Shown: positions 12,164 through 24,311 of the stretch, in pieces
How positions within the stretch are numbered: position 1 is the first letter of the stretch
Layout: every line of letters starts with the position of its first letter
Source: Entoloma clypeatum
Taxonomy: Eukaryota; Basidiomycota; Agaricomycetes; Agaricales; Entolomataceae
Direction of reading: 5' to 3'
Assembly (NCBI GenBank): GCA_963565915.1
Contig: OY751486.1
Span: forward strand, 4,774,001 to 4,838,000
DNA length: 64,000 nt
The notes under the pieces: generated by a model
Told to the model about the DNA's origin: nothing
What the model saw: only the letters and a program-made list of their open reading frames with translations
Databases searched by the model: none
Program-made: the position numbers and the translations under genes

Positions 12164-13964
12164 GTTTCCTTGATTGCAGAAGAGAATATCAGTTTGAGGA
12201 TACTGAAATTGAAAATTATCTGGCACACCGGTTAATGAAGTTATGATTTCTGGGGACTCTTAGACCAGCTAGGGAGTGCCGAAAGCCAGTCTGCAGATGG
12301 ACCCTTTTTATATCAGCGCATGTTGTGGACGGCAAGCGCCGCAAGCTGCAACCAGCACAATGATTTTCTCAAGTTGATGCCAGTTGCAATGGACGACTAG
12401 AGAATACTGCAACCACCTCAACGATGAAATACCGCGGCAGCCAAAGATAGGCATGATGGGTCACAGGTGTTAAGCATCTGGAAATCAACCTACAAGCAAT
12501 TGGCTTCTCCGAGTCAAACGGACCATCAAGCCAGCGTTCATCGACGAGGTTCGGCACTAGAGGTTATCCCAGCACCGGTGTCCTCAGAGTCCCATTTGCC
12601 AGGTCGACAATGGAGGTATGGTGAAACTTGTAATCATGAATACTAAATTAATGACCTGCTGATATGGTGGCTCTGGTGAGGACAAGTCGGGAGATTCGAG
12701 GAACAACAAACATCCATAGCAATCAGCAGTGCCCACTTAGCCACTACCAGCCACTATCGCCTCGGCGAGGTACGGACCCTCCGAGGCTTGAGGGCTCCTG
12801 AAGGCTCTTGAGGGAAGGTGGCCTCACCCGGGTCGATGAACTATTCAGGAACAGCAAAGGATGTACTTCCTTATGCCCATTTGCACGACAAAAATCTAAC
12901 TCCTGCGGGAAAGCTGATTTCTTATTTCAAGCCACGAATGTAGAAGTGGGGAGATCGAAGGACACCTCGGAAGCATTGGTGACACTCCCCTGGCCAATGG
13001 AAGGGGACGTTGAAACGGTGGTGTCCCGTCCAAAATCGATATCGCGTTCAGCCAGGGACCTGGGATAGCGAAGTCACCCAATTTCATGATTGCTATAATC
13101 TCCTATAAATCTCGATATAAGTATGCCGAGGTCGACAGGTTCGCACCTTCCCGGACAAGAAAAACGTAGGTTGTGAGGTGGTACGTTGGTAGTAACGTAC
13201 TACTTGCTCCCAAGATCCGAACTTCGGGACTCCCTTGCTTCAAAGATTTGCTGTTCGGTACAGGTTGCTCACGCGGGATAGAACTTGACCAGGACCAGGC
13301 GTTGTCATTACCTATTATCGATTCCCTAGAAACGACCCGTTTTTTGAGACCCTTCGCGGATTCGTGTTTCTTTCCACATCCACTCACCGGAACCAGTTGC
13401 GGTACTTGACAGATTGTGAGCTAACCTCCTGTCCTTCAACTTCACATGCGACAGTGTTCACAGATCTTGGGCTGCGAGAGCACCGGAGGAAGAGAAACAA
13501 AAGGGTCTCAATTCACTGGGAAACGCTGAAAGCCGGTAATTTCGACGTGAGAGAACACCTGGCGGACCTCCCTGATTCAGCGGAGTTGAAAGATTCATTG
13601 TTGTCCGATCCCTGGTTGTCACGCTCAATGCTTTGCTGCTCGCCCATTCTGTCTGCACTATGATATCTTGGCGGAGAAATGCGCTTTAGTTTTCAACAGT
13701 ATGTATATGGCTATCACTCAGAGGATCAAGGAATTTTTAGATATGTTAGTTGTTCCGAGCCTAAAAATGTGCAAAATTGTTGTATTTTGCGACTGTTCGG
13801 CTTCCAACACATCCTTCGAAGTATTTACAAACTAAATCGAGCGACCGAACTACACATCTGTGTTCATATGAACGCGATCTCAAGGTCCGAAGGTGTCGAT
13901 ATGCGCCGATGTCTCTAGAAATGTAAAAGGTCGTTACTGGGGGAATAAGTCGCTTCTAGGGAAT
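12164..13964. other. Non-coding interval up to gap
   Basis: I see no supportable gene. Short frames on both strands overlap and lack domains. The segment 13140-13260 (CTTGCTCCCAAGATCCGAA region) has a diverged counterpart near 21760-21850, marking the far end of the old duplicated block. Confidence 0.4.
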
Positions 13965-14164
13965 NNNNNNNNNNNNNNNNNNNNNNNNNNNNNNNNNNNN
14001 NNNNNNNNNNNNNNNNNNNNNNNNNNNNNNNNNNNNNNNNNNNNNNNNNNNNNNNNNNNNNNNNNNNNNNNNNNNNNNNNNNNNNNNNNNNNNNNNNNNN
14101 NNNNNNNNNNNNNNNNNNNNNNNNNNNNNNNNNNNNNNNNNNNNNNNNNNNNNNNNNNNNNNNN
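13965..14164. other. Assembly gap, 200 N
   Basis: Exactly 200 N, the same as the second gap, so it is a fixed-size placeholder and not a measured distance. Confidence 0.99.
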
Positions 14165-16800
14165 GGACGAGACGAAAAAACGAACGAAAGATACCTCAGC
14201 AGTTGCCCAATCAATCCCCCTCCCGGTCTCAACGCTCTTCAACCGATTCTTCACATGTCTCTGCAACTTCGAGTGGATCTCCTGAACCACAAAAATCAGC
14301 CAAATACAATTTCCCGTCGATTGCAACCACATATACCCACAAATCCCTCAGGCACCTTGACGCTCGCTTTCCCAATCCACTCCAACACCTCCCTCTGCAC
14401 CCCCGTATCCGGGCCAAACTCCGCCTCTCCCCTCGCACCAGGCCACACCAGCCCTTTCCACTGCCCCTCCAACATTGAAGCTTCGGGTAGGTACGAAGAA
14501 ACTGCAGCAAGTTTGTCCTCAAGGTGGGCTTTGTATGCGTCTCGGACGGTGGAGATCTCGCCGGGAGTGAGAACGCCTTCGGTCTGGAAAAGTTGTCATT
14601 AATATGCGGGGAAGACGAGGAAGCACGAAGAAAGTGAATACTCGCCTTGAGCTTCTCCTCGTACAATTCCGGAACTGAGCGCCTTGAGCTTATCTTCTCG
14701 TACATGATCGGCTGTGTAATACTTGGCAGATCGAGTTCGTTGTGGCTAGATATCGTCATTCATTTGCCTTCTGACTAAGGGCTTGCGAAAACATACCCCC
14801 TGACATAACAAGAAGTGTGAGCGAGATAGGCAAAAAAAAAAAGAACATCGGATCAAAGCAACGTACCAGCGTCGGTAGACCAAAAGATCAACGATGATAT
14901 CCTTGCGGAAGTATTTCCGGTACCTGAACGCAATGTCCATAGCCCGAACGACATCTAGGGGAATATGCTCAATCCATATATGCACATAACGGCAAGGGAA
15001 GGAGAAAGCTCACCCTCAGGATAGTCTCCGTTAACGTGCAAAACCGGCGTATTGATCATTTTACCAACGTCTGAGCAATAGAGTGACGATCGAGCGTTTG
15101 AGGCCGGGGTTGTGTATCCGATACTGCGATCGGAAATCATGTGAGAAGAGTCAAAATTGTGAGAGTATTCCTGTGCGCACTTGTTGCTGGGAGGGAGGTT
15201 AGGTGTCGACCAAGCAAAGATGGACGGAGACGACGCACTCAACAACCAGATGAACTGTTCCTCCGCTTGTGAAGTGGGGTAGATTGCCTGCCCAACTGCC
15301 TATCAGTCGACCCACCCTGAACAGGGGCACCAAGGCGTACTGAGTCCCAGTCCCTCCATTATCACGCCTTGCCCGCTGAAGCTCGCATCGCCGTGCAACT
15401 GCACGCACATCACCTTGTCACCGAGCTCGCAATCCACAGGTGAGGACTTGAGCAGGGAATACTGCTTCGCACGCGTTTTTCCAAGTGCGACCGGATTGAC
15501 CGCCTCTGTGTTCCGTTATTGTCCAGAAGAAATGGCGACCATGGGTAGAACATACCGAGGTGAGATGGGTTAGGGAGGAGAGATATCTTCAGAGGGTCTC
15601 CTGACTTGGATTGCAACACCGGAGACGATACTGCGTATATTTCCGTTCTCGTTTACTGTCAAAAGTGATAGAAACATTGACCCACCCAAATGGCTGAGCA
15701 CATCGCCCTCCGCTCCTAGCTCTTCTGGAATTTCGTACCCGCCTTTGATCTTGTTGAACAGCGCCGTGGGCGAGTACTGAAGGAGGTCAGTGAGGAGGTT
15801 CAGTCGTCCGCGATGGGGCATTCCTTCAAAGGGAAAGGTGAGACAGGAAAGGCTCTGGGAGCCATGTACATACCGAGTATTATGTGTTGTATTCCCGCTG
15901 AAGACAACATCTCAATAAAAGGGTGATATAAGACCAGGCAGCGGATTTACCGTGAGCAGCAGACGAAAAGAGCGAGTCCAACGCAGGTAACATCGATTCG
16001 CCACCTTCAAGACCATACTGCCACGCAAAATCAGTTATTCCGAATCCAAAGACACAGCAAGCCAGGAAGACGTACGCGTTTCAGATTCGGAAATTTGAGC
16101 TGAAGGAAGTTGTCCAAAACTTCGCTACGCGCTAGCAGCCCATGTATATGTCGTTTCATCTCCTCATCCGCAGTCATTATCGGGTTTTCCTCTGCCGACG
16201 GAAGACGTTCCGACTCGAGCAGGTGGGAGAACCACAGTCGTTCTGTTTTCGAGGGCGAGTGCATATACTTAAAAAGGATCACGATCAGAACCAGCATATA
16301 TGCGCTTTTTTTGAGGTGGATCACCTCGTATGCGATCCTCCCCACATATACCTCCCGCAAATGACGCGTAATCTCGCCCAGTGTCCACCACTCTTCCCCC
16401 TCAGTGCCTCCACAGAAGGGTTTGGTCCATATGATGCCGTTCACATTGTACTTCTTCCCGCCGTCGACAAGGCCGTACCGCTTAGGATCGAGCGCGCCAA
16501 CCTCTTCTCGCTGGACAAGGTCGAGCGGATCGATGCTGGCCGCTCTGTGTCCGTGGGTGCGCATAGAATCGACATAGCGGAGAAGAGGAGCATTGACCGC
16601 GCGGTTCTCCAACTGGGCGGGCGTATCTGTACAGAGTCAAAGTTTAGGGGATTGTGAACACAAAGGTCGAGAGCCTTCGTACAATCAGGAAAGAAGTATT
16701 CACGGGGTTTGCGAAAGCCAAAGGACTCGTCATGGTAGCGACGCGCTCGGATGGCGCGAGGAATGAAACGGATGCGCAGTGGGGAGAGAAGCGGTGCCAT
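14165..16800 (-). pseudogene. DHTKD1 5' part, cut by gap (probably the same gene as 6804-10884)
   Basis: Corresponds base for base to 8249-10884: the presequence, the [10 protein letters not shown] segment and the cofactor segment are present, but the C-terminal exons (equivalents of 6804-8248) are absent because the copy begins at the gap. It would be a truncated second gene if the duplication were real. I consider it the same locus sequenced in an overlapping contig, so it should not be counted as an extra gene. Confidence 0.8.
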
Positions 16801-17446
16801 CGTCGAAAGTCGCGGCCGTCGACGGAGGCTATGACGTCCACTGGCACAAGCGCGGAGCGCGACTTGAAGAAAAGTGGGTTCTTATATCCGAAGACGGGCG
16901 GACCATGGCGGACCATGGAAACCCATCCTCGGTCGAACATTCGCACGATTAGAAAGAGAGCACAATCCAACAAGAAGTGTCCTGAGCGTGGCGCGGTCCC
17001 AATAAGAGCTCGTACTAATATTGTGAACCATTTGTTGCTACAGGTCATTATCTACTTTATCTTTCTATAGACACGAGTGAGATGTCCAAAAGGCTGGCCC
17101 AAAAATTGAGCAGCTATCACAACTGTGACATTGGATACCTTTACACGAAAAGTAAGCCGTATCGTATTTCAAGTTGCTTATGTCCAGTTCCCTTGGACTA
17201 ACTTATCTTGAAGTTTCGCCCTAAAAGCGTCAAACGCGACGTCAAGTACTTGTAGAGCATGGACCCGCCCACCCGCAACTTGAAAGGGATGAATCTCCAA
17301 ATCGATCATCGATGAAGAGCGACCTACTTCAAGGTCTTAGATGATAAAGGTCAAAAAGGGGAAATGGATACAAACAAATCATCGTAATTCAAGAAAGCAC
17401 CAACTAAGTACCGGACCAAGTACTACATTCCCTGTGTTCCTCGCAT

Positions 17447-18079
17447 TTAGTACCCCTCGTAGTCGCCGTGGTATCCCCTCGCAATGATCTCCACAATCTC
17501 CTCAATATCTGTGTCTCTCCTGGCGTTGGCTGACATTTTCAACGACGGTGGGACTCCCTCCTGCTTGGGCTTCGGTCCGCTGTATCTCCCCTGGGGCCCG
17601 GCTCGGTCAGGACGAATAGGGCCAGCCGGGCCAGGGCTATTTGGCCCGGCTTTTGAACCAAGTTGAGGTCCGGGTGAGGGGACGCCAGCTCCTGCACGCG
17701 CCACGAGCTGATCGACCGCATCATCGAAGAGGTTGCGCAGGTAGAGCTCCTCATTCATCACGGACCTCTTGTTTCGGCTCTTGCGGGGATCAGGTACGCC
17801 AGGGGGTGGGTTGGATTTTGGCTGTGGCGGACCAGGAGTTGCTGGTTTGGGTGCAGGTACACCGATTTTACCTCCAGCAGCACGCACAATCAGTTCGCTC
17901 TCAGCTTCGTTGAAGATACCGCGTGTGGAGACGTCATAGTCGTAACCACCAAAGGGATGACTGTAAAAGAAGAAAGACAAGTCAGTATCAGAAGGCAGAT
18001 GCGAGTTAATGGCTGCTTACGCGACGATGGAGCTTGCCAGCGCAGCGGCAGAGACAGCAGCGAGAGTTGAGAAACGCAT
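17447..18079 (-). CDS. Second copy of the secreted proline-rich protein (gap duplicate)
   Basis: Identical in structure and translation to 11531-12163 (exons 18079-18021 and 17960-17447). It most probably represents the same locus in an unmerged overlapping contig. Confidence 0.7.
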
Positions 18080-20025
18080 GTTTCCTTGATTGCAGAAGAG
18101 AATATCAGTTTGAGGATACTGAAATTGAAAATTATCTGGCACACCGGTTAATGAAGTTATGATTTCTGGGGACTCTTAGACCAGCTAGGGAGTGCCGAAA
18201 GCCAGTCTGCAGATGGACCCTTTTTATATCAGCGCATGTTGTGGACGGCAAGCGCCGCAAGCTGCAACCAGCACAATGATTTTCTCAAGTTGATGCCAGT
18301 TGCAATGGACGACTAGAGAATACTGCAACCACCTCAACGATGAAATACCGCGGCAGCCAAAGATAGGCATGATGGGTCACAGGTGTTAAGCATCTGGAAA
18401 TCAACCTACAAGCAATTGGCTTCTCCGAGTCAAACGGACCATCAAGCCAGCGTTCATCGACGAGGTTCGGCACTAGAGGTTATCCCAGCACCGGTGTCCT
18501 CAGAGTCCCATTTGCCAGGTCGACAATGGAGGTATGGTGAAACTTGTAATCATGAATACTAAATTAATGACCTGCTGATATGGTGGCTCTGGTGAGGACA
18601 AGTCGGGAGATTCGAGGAACAACAAACATCCATAGCAATCAGCAGTGCCCACTTAGCCACTACCAGCCACTATCGCCTCGGCGAGGTACGGACCCTCCGA
18701 GGCTTGAGGGCTCCTGAAGGCTCTTGAGGGAAGGTGGCCTCACCCGGGTCGATGAACTATTCAGGAACAGCAAAGGATGTACTTCCTTATGCCCATTTGC
18801 ACGACAAAAATCTAACTCCTGCGGGAAAGCTGATTTCTTATTTCAAGCCACGAATGTAGAAGTGGGGAGATCGAAGGACACCTCGGAAGCATTGGTGACA
18901 CTCCCCTGGCCAATGGAAGGGGACGTTGAAACGGTGGTGTCCCGTCCAAAATCGATATCGCGTTCAGCCAGGGACCTGGGATAGCGAAGTCACCCAATTT
19001 CATGATTGCTATAATCTCCTATAAATCTCGATATAAGTATGCCGAGGTCGACAGGTTCGCACCTTCCCGGACAAGAAAAACGTAGGTTGTGAGGTGGTAC
19101 GTTGGTAGTAACGTACTACTTGCTCCCAAGATCCGAACTTCGGGACTCCCTTGCTTCAAAGATTTGCTGTTCGGTACAGGTTGCTCACGCGGGATAGAAC
19201 TTGACCAGGACCAGGCGTTGTCATTACCTATTATCGATTCCCTAGAAACGACCCGTTTTTTGAGACCCTTCGCGGATTCGTGTTTCTTTCCACATCCACT
19301 CACCGGAACCAGTTGCGGTACTTGACAGATTGTGAGCTAACCTCCTGTCCTTCAACTTCACATGCGACAGTGTTCACAGATCTTGGGCTGCGAGAGCACC
19401 GGAGGAAGAGAAACAAAAGGGTCTCAATTCACTGGGAAACGCTGAAAGCCGGTAATTTCGACGTGAGAGAACACCTGGCGGACCTCCCTGATTCAGCGGA
19501 GTTGAAAGATTCATTGTTGTCCGATCCCTGGTTGTCACGCTCAATGCTTTGCTGCTCGCCCATTCTGTCTGCACTATGATATCTTGGCGGAGAAATGCGC
19601 TTTAGTTTTCAACAGTATGTATATGGCTATCACTCAGAGGATCAAGGAATTTTTAGATATGTTAGTTGTTCCGAGCCTAAAAATGTGCAAAATTGTTGTA
19701 TTTTGCGACTGTTCGGCTTCCAACACATCCTTCGAAGTATTTACAAACTAAATCGAGCGACCGAACTACACATCTGTGTTCATATGAACGCGATCTCAAG
19801 GTCCGAAGGTGTCGATATGCGCCGATGTCTCTAGAAATGTAAAAGGTCGTTACTGGGGGAATAAGTCGCTTCTAGGGAATCGATAGTAGGTAAAAGGGCA
19901 GATTTAATTTGAAATGTTGCGGTGGGCTGGCAGGGGACATTACCATCTCGCACAAATAAGCGCAAATTGGTTGGGAAACAGCAGGCTCCTAAACGATAAA
20001 CGCGTTCGCGATCACATCAAGTGGA

Positions 20026-20119
20026 AACACCTCCCTCTGCACCCCCGTGTCAAACTCCACACCAGCCCTTTCCAGTGCCCCTCCAACATTGAAGCTTCGG
20101 GTACGTACCAAGAAACTGC
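20026..20119 (-). pseudogene. 94-bp fossil of a DHTKD1 exon
   Basis: Aligns, with about 25 bases missing, to the DHTKD1 coding segment at about 8468-8585: both share CACCTCCCTCTGCACCCCCG, then ACACCAGCCC, then CAACATTGAAGCTTCGGGTA. It is the only trace of DHTKD1 in the diverged block and is followed within 20 bases by sequence matching the region beyond the gene's 5' end (~11155). This implies an ancient duplicate from which most of DHTKD1 was deleted. Confidence 0.8.
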
Positions 20120-20135
20120 TGTATGCAAGGACACG

Positions 20136-21880
20136 AGTACTATAAGATGTCCAAAGGCTGGCCTCAAAATCGAGCAGCTATCACAACTGTGACATTGGAT
20201 ACCTTTACACGAAAAGTGAGCCGAATCGTGTTTGCTGATGTCCAATTTCCTTGGAGTTATCTTGAAGTTTCGCCATAAAAGCGTCAAACGCGATGTTTAA
20301 CTATACTGTAGCATGCACCCGCAACTTGAAAGGGATGAATTTGCAAATCTATCGCGACTTCAAAGCCCTTGAGTTTAAATTTTAGAAAATAGGAAGGCCA
20401 ACTTCTGCATCCCCAGTCAGGTCTGGTCAGAGAGGGGACACGAGTGCACAAATCATCGTGATTTCAACTAAGCACCAACATGCATTCCAGCATTATTTGC
20501 ATTCAGTACTCATCATAGTCACCGTAGTACCTTCTCGCAATGATCTCCATGATTTCCTCGACATCCGTATCTCTCCTAGCCTTAGCTGACGTTTTTAGCG
20601 ATGTTGGGGCTGCTTCGTGCTTAGGCTTCGGTCCATTGTATCTCCCCTGAGGTCCGGCATGGTTGAAGTTGATAGGGCCAGGCGCAGGGACACCAGCGCC
20701 TGCACGCGCCACAAGCTCGTCGACGGTTATGGGCCACTCGCCTTTGCTAACATGGGGAGGGGAGGGAGGTGGTGGTCTGGGTACATCATGAGGCGGGGAG
20801 GTCCTCATGAATAGTCTCTTGCGGGGGTCATTGTGCGGGGTAGCTACACCAGGGGGTGGTGTGTATTTGGGCCTGACTGCGGGTACAGCATCAGCAGCGT
20901 GCACGAAGAGCTCCTCATCCGTCATGGACCTCTTTCCTCAATTGTGGGGGTCAGGTACGCCAGTCTCAGCTTCACCGCGTGTGGCGACGTCATAGTCGTA
21001 ACCACCGAGAGGATGGCTGTAAAAGGAGAAAGACATCTTAGTATCAGAAGGCAGACGCCCTTGAATGGACACTTACGCGGCGACGGAACTTGCCAGTGCA
21101 GCGGCAGAGACGGCAGCGAGAGTTGAGAAACGCATGTTTCTTGATTGGTAGAAGAGAACATCAGCTCGAGGATACTGAGATCGAACATTATCTGACGCAC
21201 CAATCAATGAAGTTTTCGTTGACGAGTAGGCGCAGCCCCGTAAAGATGATTGTTTTGGAGACTCTTAGACCAGCTAGGGAGTGCCGAAGCCAGTTTGCGG
21301 ATGGCCCTTTTATATCAGCGCATGTTGTTGTGGACGGCCAGCGTGGCAAGCTGCGAACAGCAATGATTTTCTCAGGTTGATGCCAGTTGCTTCAAGGGAA
21401 CCTGACGCAGTTTCCAAGGCGAAATTGCCACAAAAGCTCGGCTAAGGGGTTTAATGAACGACTCACCTTAGGATACTGCAACCACATCAACGTTGAGATG
21501 CCGCGGCCCAACTCAATTCGCCAGACTACATTACGCGGTTAATTTGATTGCCACGTTGATGAGCTTTTCATCGGCGCCTGACATGACACGCTCTCGCCGA
21601 ACGCGAAGAAGCTAAGTCACCTCACCGCCGATTCAGAGACCTAGATTTTGGCAAGTAATTGGCACCAGTGGCCGTTTCGTGTCCATGTGCTCTCCCAAAG
21701 ACAACTGCAAATCAAACTACTTACAGAAGGACACCTTGGAAGCATTGCCAAGAAGTGGGGGGGTTCCGCACCCCTCACAAGAAACGCAGGTCGCGAGGCG
21801 GCAACGCAGTGCTTGCTCCCAAGATCCGAAATTTGGAACTTCCTTGTTATGTAAATTCATGTTGCCAGCGCGTGATAGCA
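20136..21880. repeat. Diverged duplicate of 11155-13260
   Basis: Shares long matching stretches with 11155-13260: CACAACTGTGACATTGGATA at the start, the secreted-protein gene in the middle, and CTTGCTCCCAAGATCCGAA near the end. Indels and substitutions are spread throughout. This is an old tandem duplication in the genome, distinct from the exact gap-associated repeat. Confidence 0.8.
20503..21135 (-). pseudogene. Secreted proline-rich protein paralogue with in-frame TGA
   Basis: Exon 1 is 21135-21077, with a near-identical signal peptide, and exon 2 is 21016-20503, with the same intron position as the 11531-12163 gene. About 20 codons into exon 2 the frame reads GVPDPHN, TGA, GKRSMTDEEL. 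The paralogue has GVPDP...NKRSVMNEEL there, so the frame continues in register through the stop and the TGA sits where Arg (CGA) is expected. Downstream the frame is open for ~140 codons to the conserved C-terminus (VEEIMEIIARRYYGDY). Either a pseudogene by a single C-to-T change or a null allele; no plausible intron removes the stop. The proline tract differs from the paralogue. Confidence 0.75.
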
Positions 21881-22049
21881 GGCGTAGATGAAAAGCGAAA
21901 AATAGCCAATAAAAAATGAAAAATAATTAAAAGAGAAGCTAAATTGTTCTATGTAAAAAGTTAATTTATTTAGAAATAAAAAAAAATAGCAAGTTGACGT
22001 TGGTGACTGTGACGCTCTGAGTGGCTTTAGTAACTAACTCCGGTCGAAA

Positions 22050-23137
22050 GTATCTCTCTGAGAGACGCGCCATCGAACGATGGACTACCATACGAGTTCA
22101 TTACCGTCCCACCACGACATAAACATACCGCCACAATCATCTGGCTTCATGTTTGTGTTATCAGATGGACAAACGCCGATTGACCAAGATCATTCGAATT
22201 TAGGGGTTGGGAGATAGCGGCAATGGCATGCTCTACCATGCAGAATACATCGCTGCATCGCCGCATCTTGGTCACATCAAGTGGATCCTTCCCCATGCGT
22301 AAGTCAGAGGTCAGCAGCGCCTGACACCACTATCCCTACCATACACGGACCCGCGATTCACTTTGTCCAAGGCGCCGCACCCCCATCATGGCCGCCAGAG
22401 GAGCATGGATGAATTCATGGTTCGCACCATCCAGTCCCTGGTCATATTTGTTACTCGGCGGCCGAATCTTCTAGAATGCAGGTTCAACATCTTATCCTTC
22501 GTGAACGAAAACCGCCAGGACGATGAACAGAGTCTCTACCGCGCGGTGGAAATCAATGGCATCATATTAGAAGAGCAGACAAAACACGGAATACCGAGCC
22601 ATCGCATCATCATCGGTGGCCTTAGTCAGGGCGGCGCTCTCTCCCTCCTGGCGGCTCTGACAACAGAACGACCTCTGGCTGGAGTCTTTGTCCTCAGCGG
22701 CTGGGTTACCCTCAGGACAAAAATCAAACAGGTGATCGAACCCCCCCCCCTTCTTCGCCATAGCGCGCCCGCCCCTAAAACAAGTACTATATTGATCCCT
22801 AGCCTCATCCAGCTCGCAACGGACATCGGGAGAGATCTGCCCATCTTCTGGGGTCACGGCAACCTCGCCAGACAGGTAAACTACGACATCACTTTCCAAG
22901 CCGCCCAGACTTTAGCGCAAGGACTGTCGCTCAACTTTTCGTGCGTCTGAAGAGAGGTTGACCCGGGAGGATCTTCATAACCCCAAGTGCAAAGCCGGCA
23001 TCCATTTCATCACGTATAAAGAGCTTTCCCATTGGATGTCTCCGGAGGAAATGGACGACTTGGGGGTGTGGATCGAGGGGCGCTTATTCCACCGCCACAG
23101 GCAGGCTGCCGAGCCCGGTACTGAAAGGGCAACATGA
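22050..23137 (+). pseudogene. Acyl-protein thioesterase (APT1/LYPLA)-like gene, decayed
   Basis: Alpha/beta-hydrolase of the acyl-protein thioesterase family, which removes palmitate from proteins in the cytosol. Visible in order are ATIIWLH before an intron (~22144-22202), GLGDSGNGM, HIKWILPHA, a donor GTAAGT, then ENRQDDEQSLYRAVE, the nucleophile elbow GGLSQGGALSLL, LAGVFVLSGW, and a C-terminal HFITYKELSHWMS with the catalytic His. Problems: no in-frame ATG before the first recognisable exon, no clean acceptor after PHA, a frame change near 22930 before the His segment, and the position expected for the catalytic Asp reads GHGNLARQV (Ala). Several lesions plus a missing triad residue make a pseudogene likeliest; unusual splicing could explain some but not the Asp. 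Confidence 0.6.
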
Positions 23138-24311
23138 TAACCCTGTGTACTAGTATTTTCTTGGACGGTGTTTCTCAGCTCAATACCAAGAAGGTTCCTG
23201 TGAGAATGGTGGGGGATTCATTGGGCCAGATAACACTCCGGGTTCGGCGTTTACGCACTGGGTCAATCTCCTCATCTCACGTCATACACTCATACACTCG
23301 AATGGACGTCTCACACCGGGTAGAGTGATCAGAGCTTCCCAAAATTCTGCTGAAATTTTGATGGCCGTCCTATGTATTCAAAGTAACTACACACATTTTT
23401 ATGTTCAACACGATAAGGCCTTGGCGGTATCTGGGTTGATATGAAGTCGTGCGCCCGCCCGGGCCCTCCTATCATCCAGCGATAGTTTCTTGGGGCAGTT
23501 CCGCATTACTTGATTGAAGGACTGCCATACCCCAGGTATATTTCCCCAAACGTGAATGTCAAGCCTGCGGATGAAATTGATCGATACTTTGGAAAATTCA
23601 TATTATTCCAGAGGAAGTTCCAGGTGCTTCAAGGAGCCGAATATCATCTTCTGTGCTTCATTCCATTTCTACATACCTCTCTTCCAAATCCATCAGAGCC
23701 TCTCTCGGAAAGCAAGAAAGGAGCGTCAGATGTTGTTTCTATTATATATATATATGTTCTGTTTTCACCACACAACTCAAGTCAAAATGTAAAAAAAAAA
23801 ACGAAAGGAGAAAGAATACGATAAGAAATCCGAGGCGAAAGAGATGCGTTCGTTTCCTCTTGTCCACCCCACATACAATACGAAACTGTCCTTCCCCATT
23901 CCAACGGACGACTGTTCGCCAGGAGGGTAAGAGAAAAAAGCCAGATCCGAGAAAGACGCGGGTGAGCCAATGTCATGGGAGCCAGAGGGGGGGATAACAG
24001 CTGGAGCGGGGTGAAAGATGTGCGACCAGATAGTAAGGGATAATAGGCTGTATGTCTCTCGCACAGAGGGCAAAGTCGGGAACAAGGAGGTTGACACCGG
24101 GAAATCCGATCAAGATGGGAGGAAACGAGAACGAGGAGGCCAAAAAGATCTAATCATATTACAAGTTTGATGATAGAGAAATGAGTTTGTGTGCGTTTTT
24201 GTCAAGGATTGAAGTCGGCCAGTGGGAGAAAATATACAGGGGGGCGAGAGGATGCTGGGTAACGTGGAGAGGGAATGTATGCGTGGGGGGATGCAAAAAC
24301 ATGTCTTGCTT
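23138..24311. other. Intergenic, no gene seen
   Basis: Convergent 3' flanks of the thioesterase-like gene (+) and the H+-ATPase (-). Overlapping short frames only; no repeats or domains noticed. Confidence 0.45.

Larger units (their letters stand above)
8249..13964. repeat. 5716-bp segment, copy 1 of an apparently identical direct duplication
   Basis: This stretch runs to the edge of the 200-N gap and reappears as 14165-19880. Every corresponding open frame is displaced by exactly 5916 and has the same translation, and I saw no base difference in the rows compared. The copy starts in the middle of a DHTKD1 exon and ends exactly at the gap, as expected if the end of one contig overlaps the start of the next. 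Confidence 0.95.
14165..19880. repeat. Copy 2 of the 5716-bp segment after the gap
   Basis: Direct repeat of 8249-13964. Unique sequence resumes at 19881. It contains a 5'-terminal part of the DHTKD1 gene, the secreted-protein gene and the same non-coding interval. No divergence is visible, unlike the older diverged duplicate just downstream. Confidence 0.95.

Noticed and set aside
14165..19880. A second DHTKD1 and a second secreted-protein gene as real paralogues
   Set aside because: Sequence looks identical and bounded exactly by the gap; treated as an unmerged contig overlap, unlike the diverged duplicate at 20136-21880.
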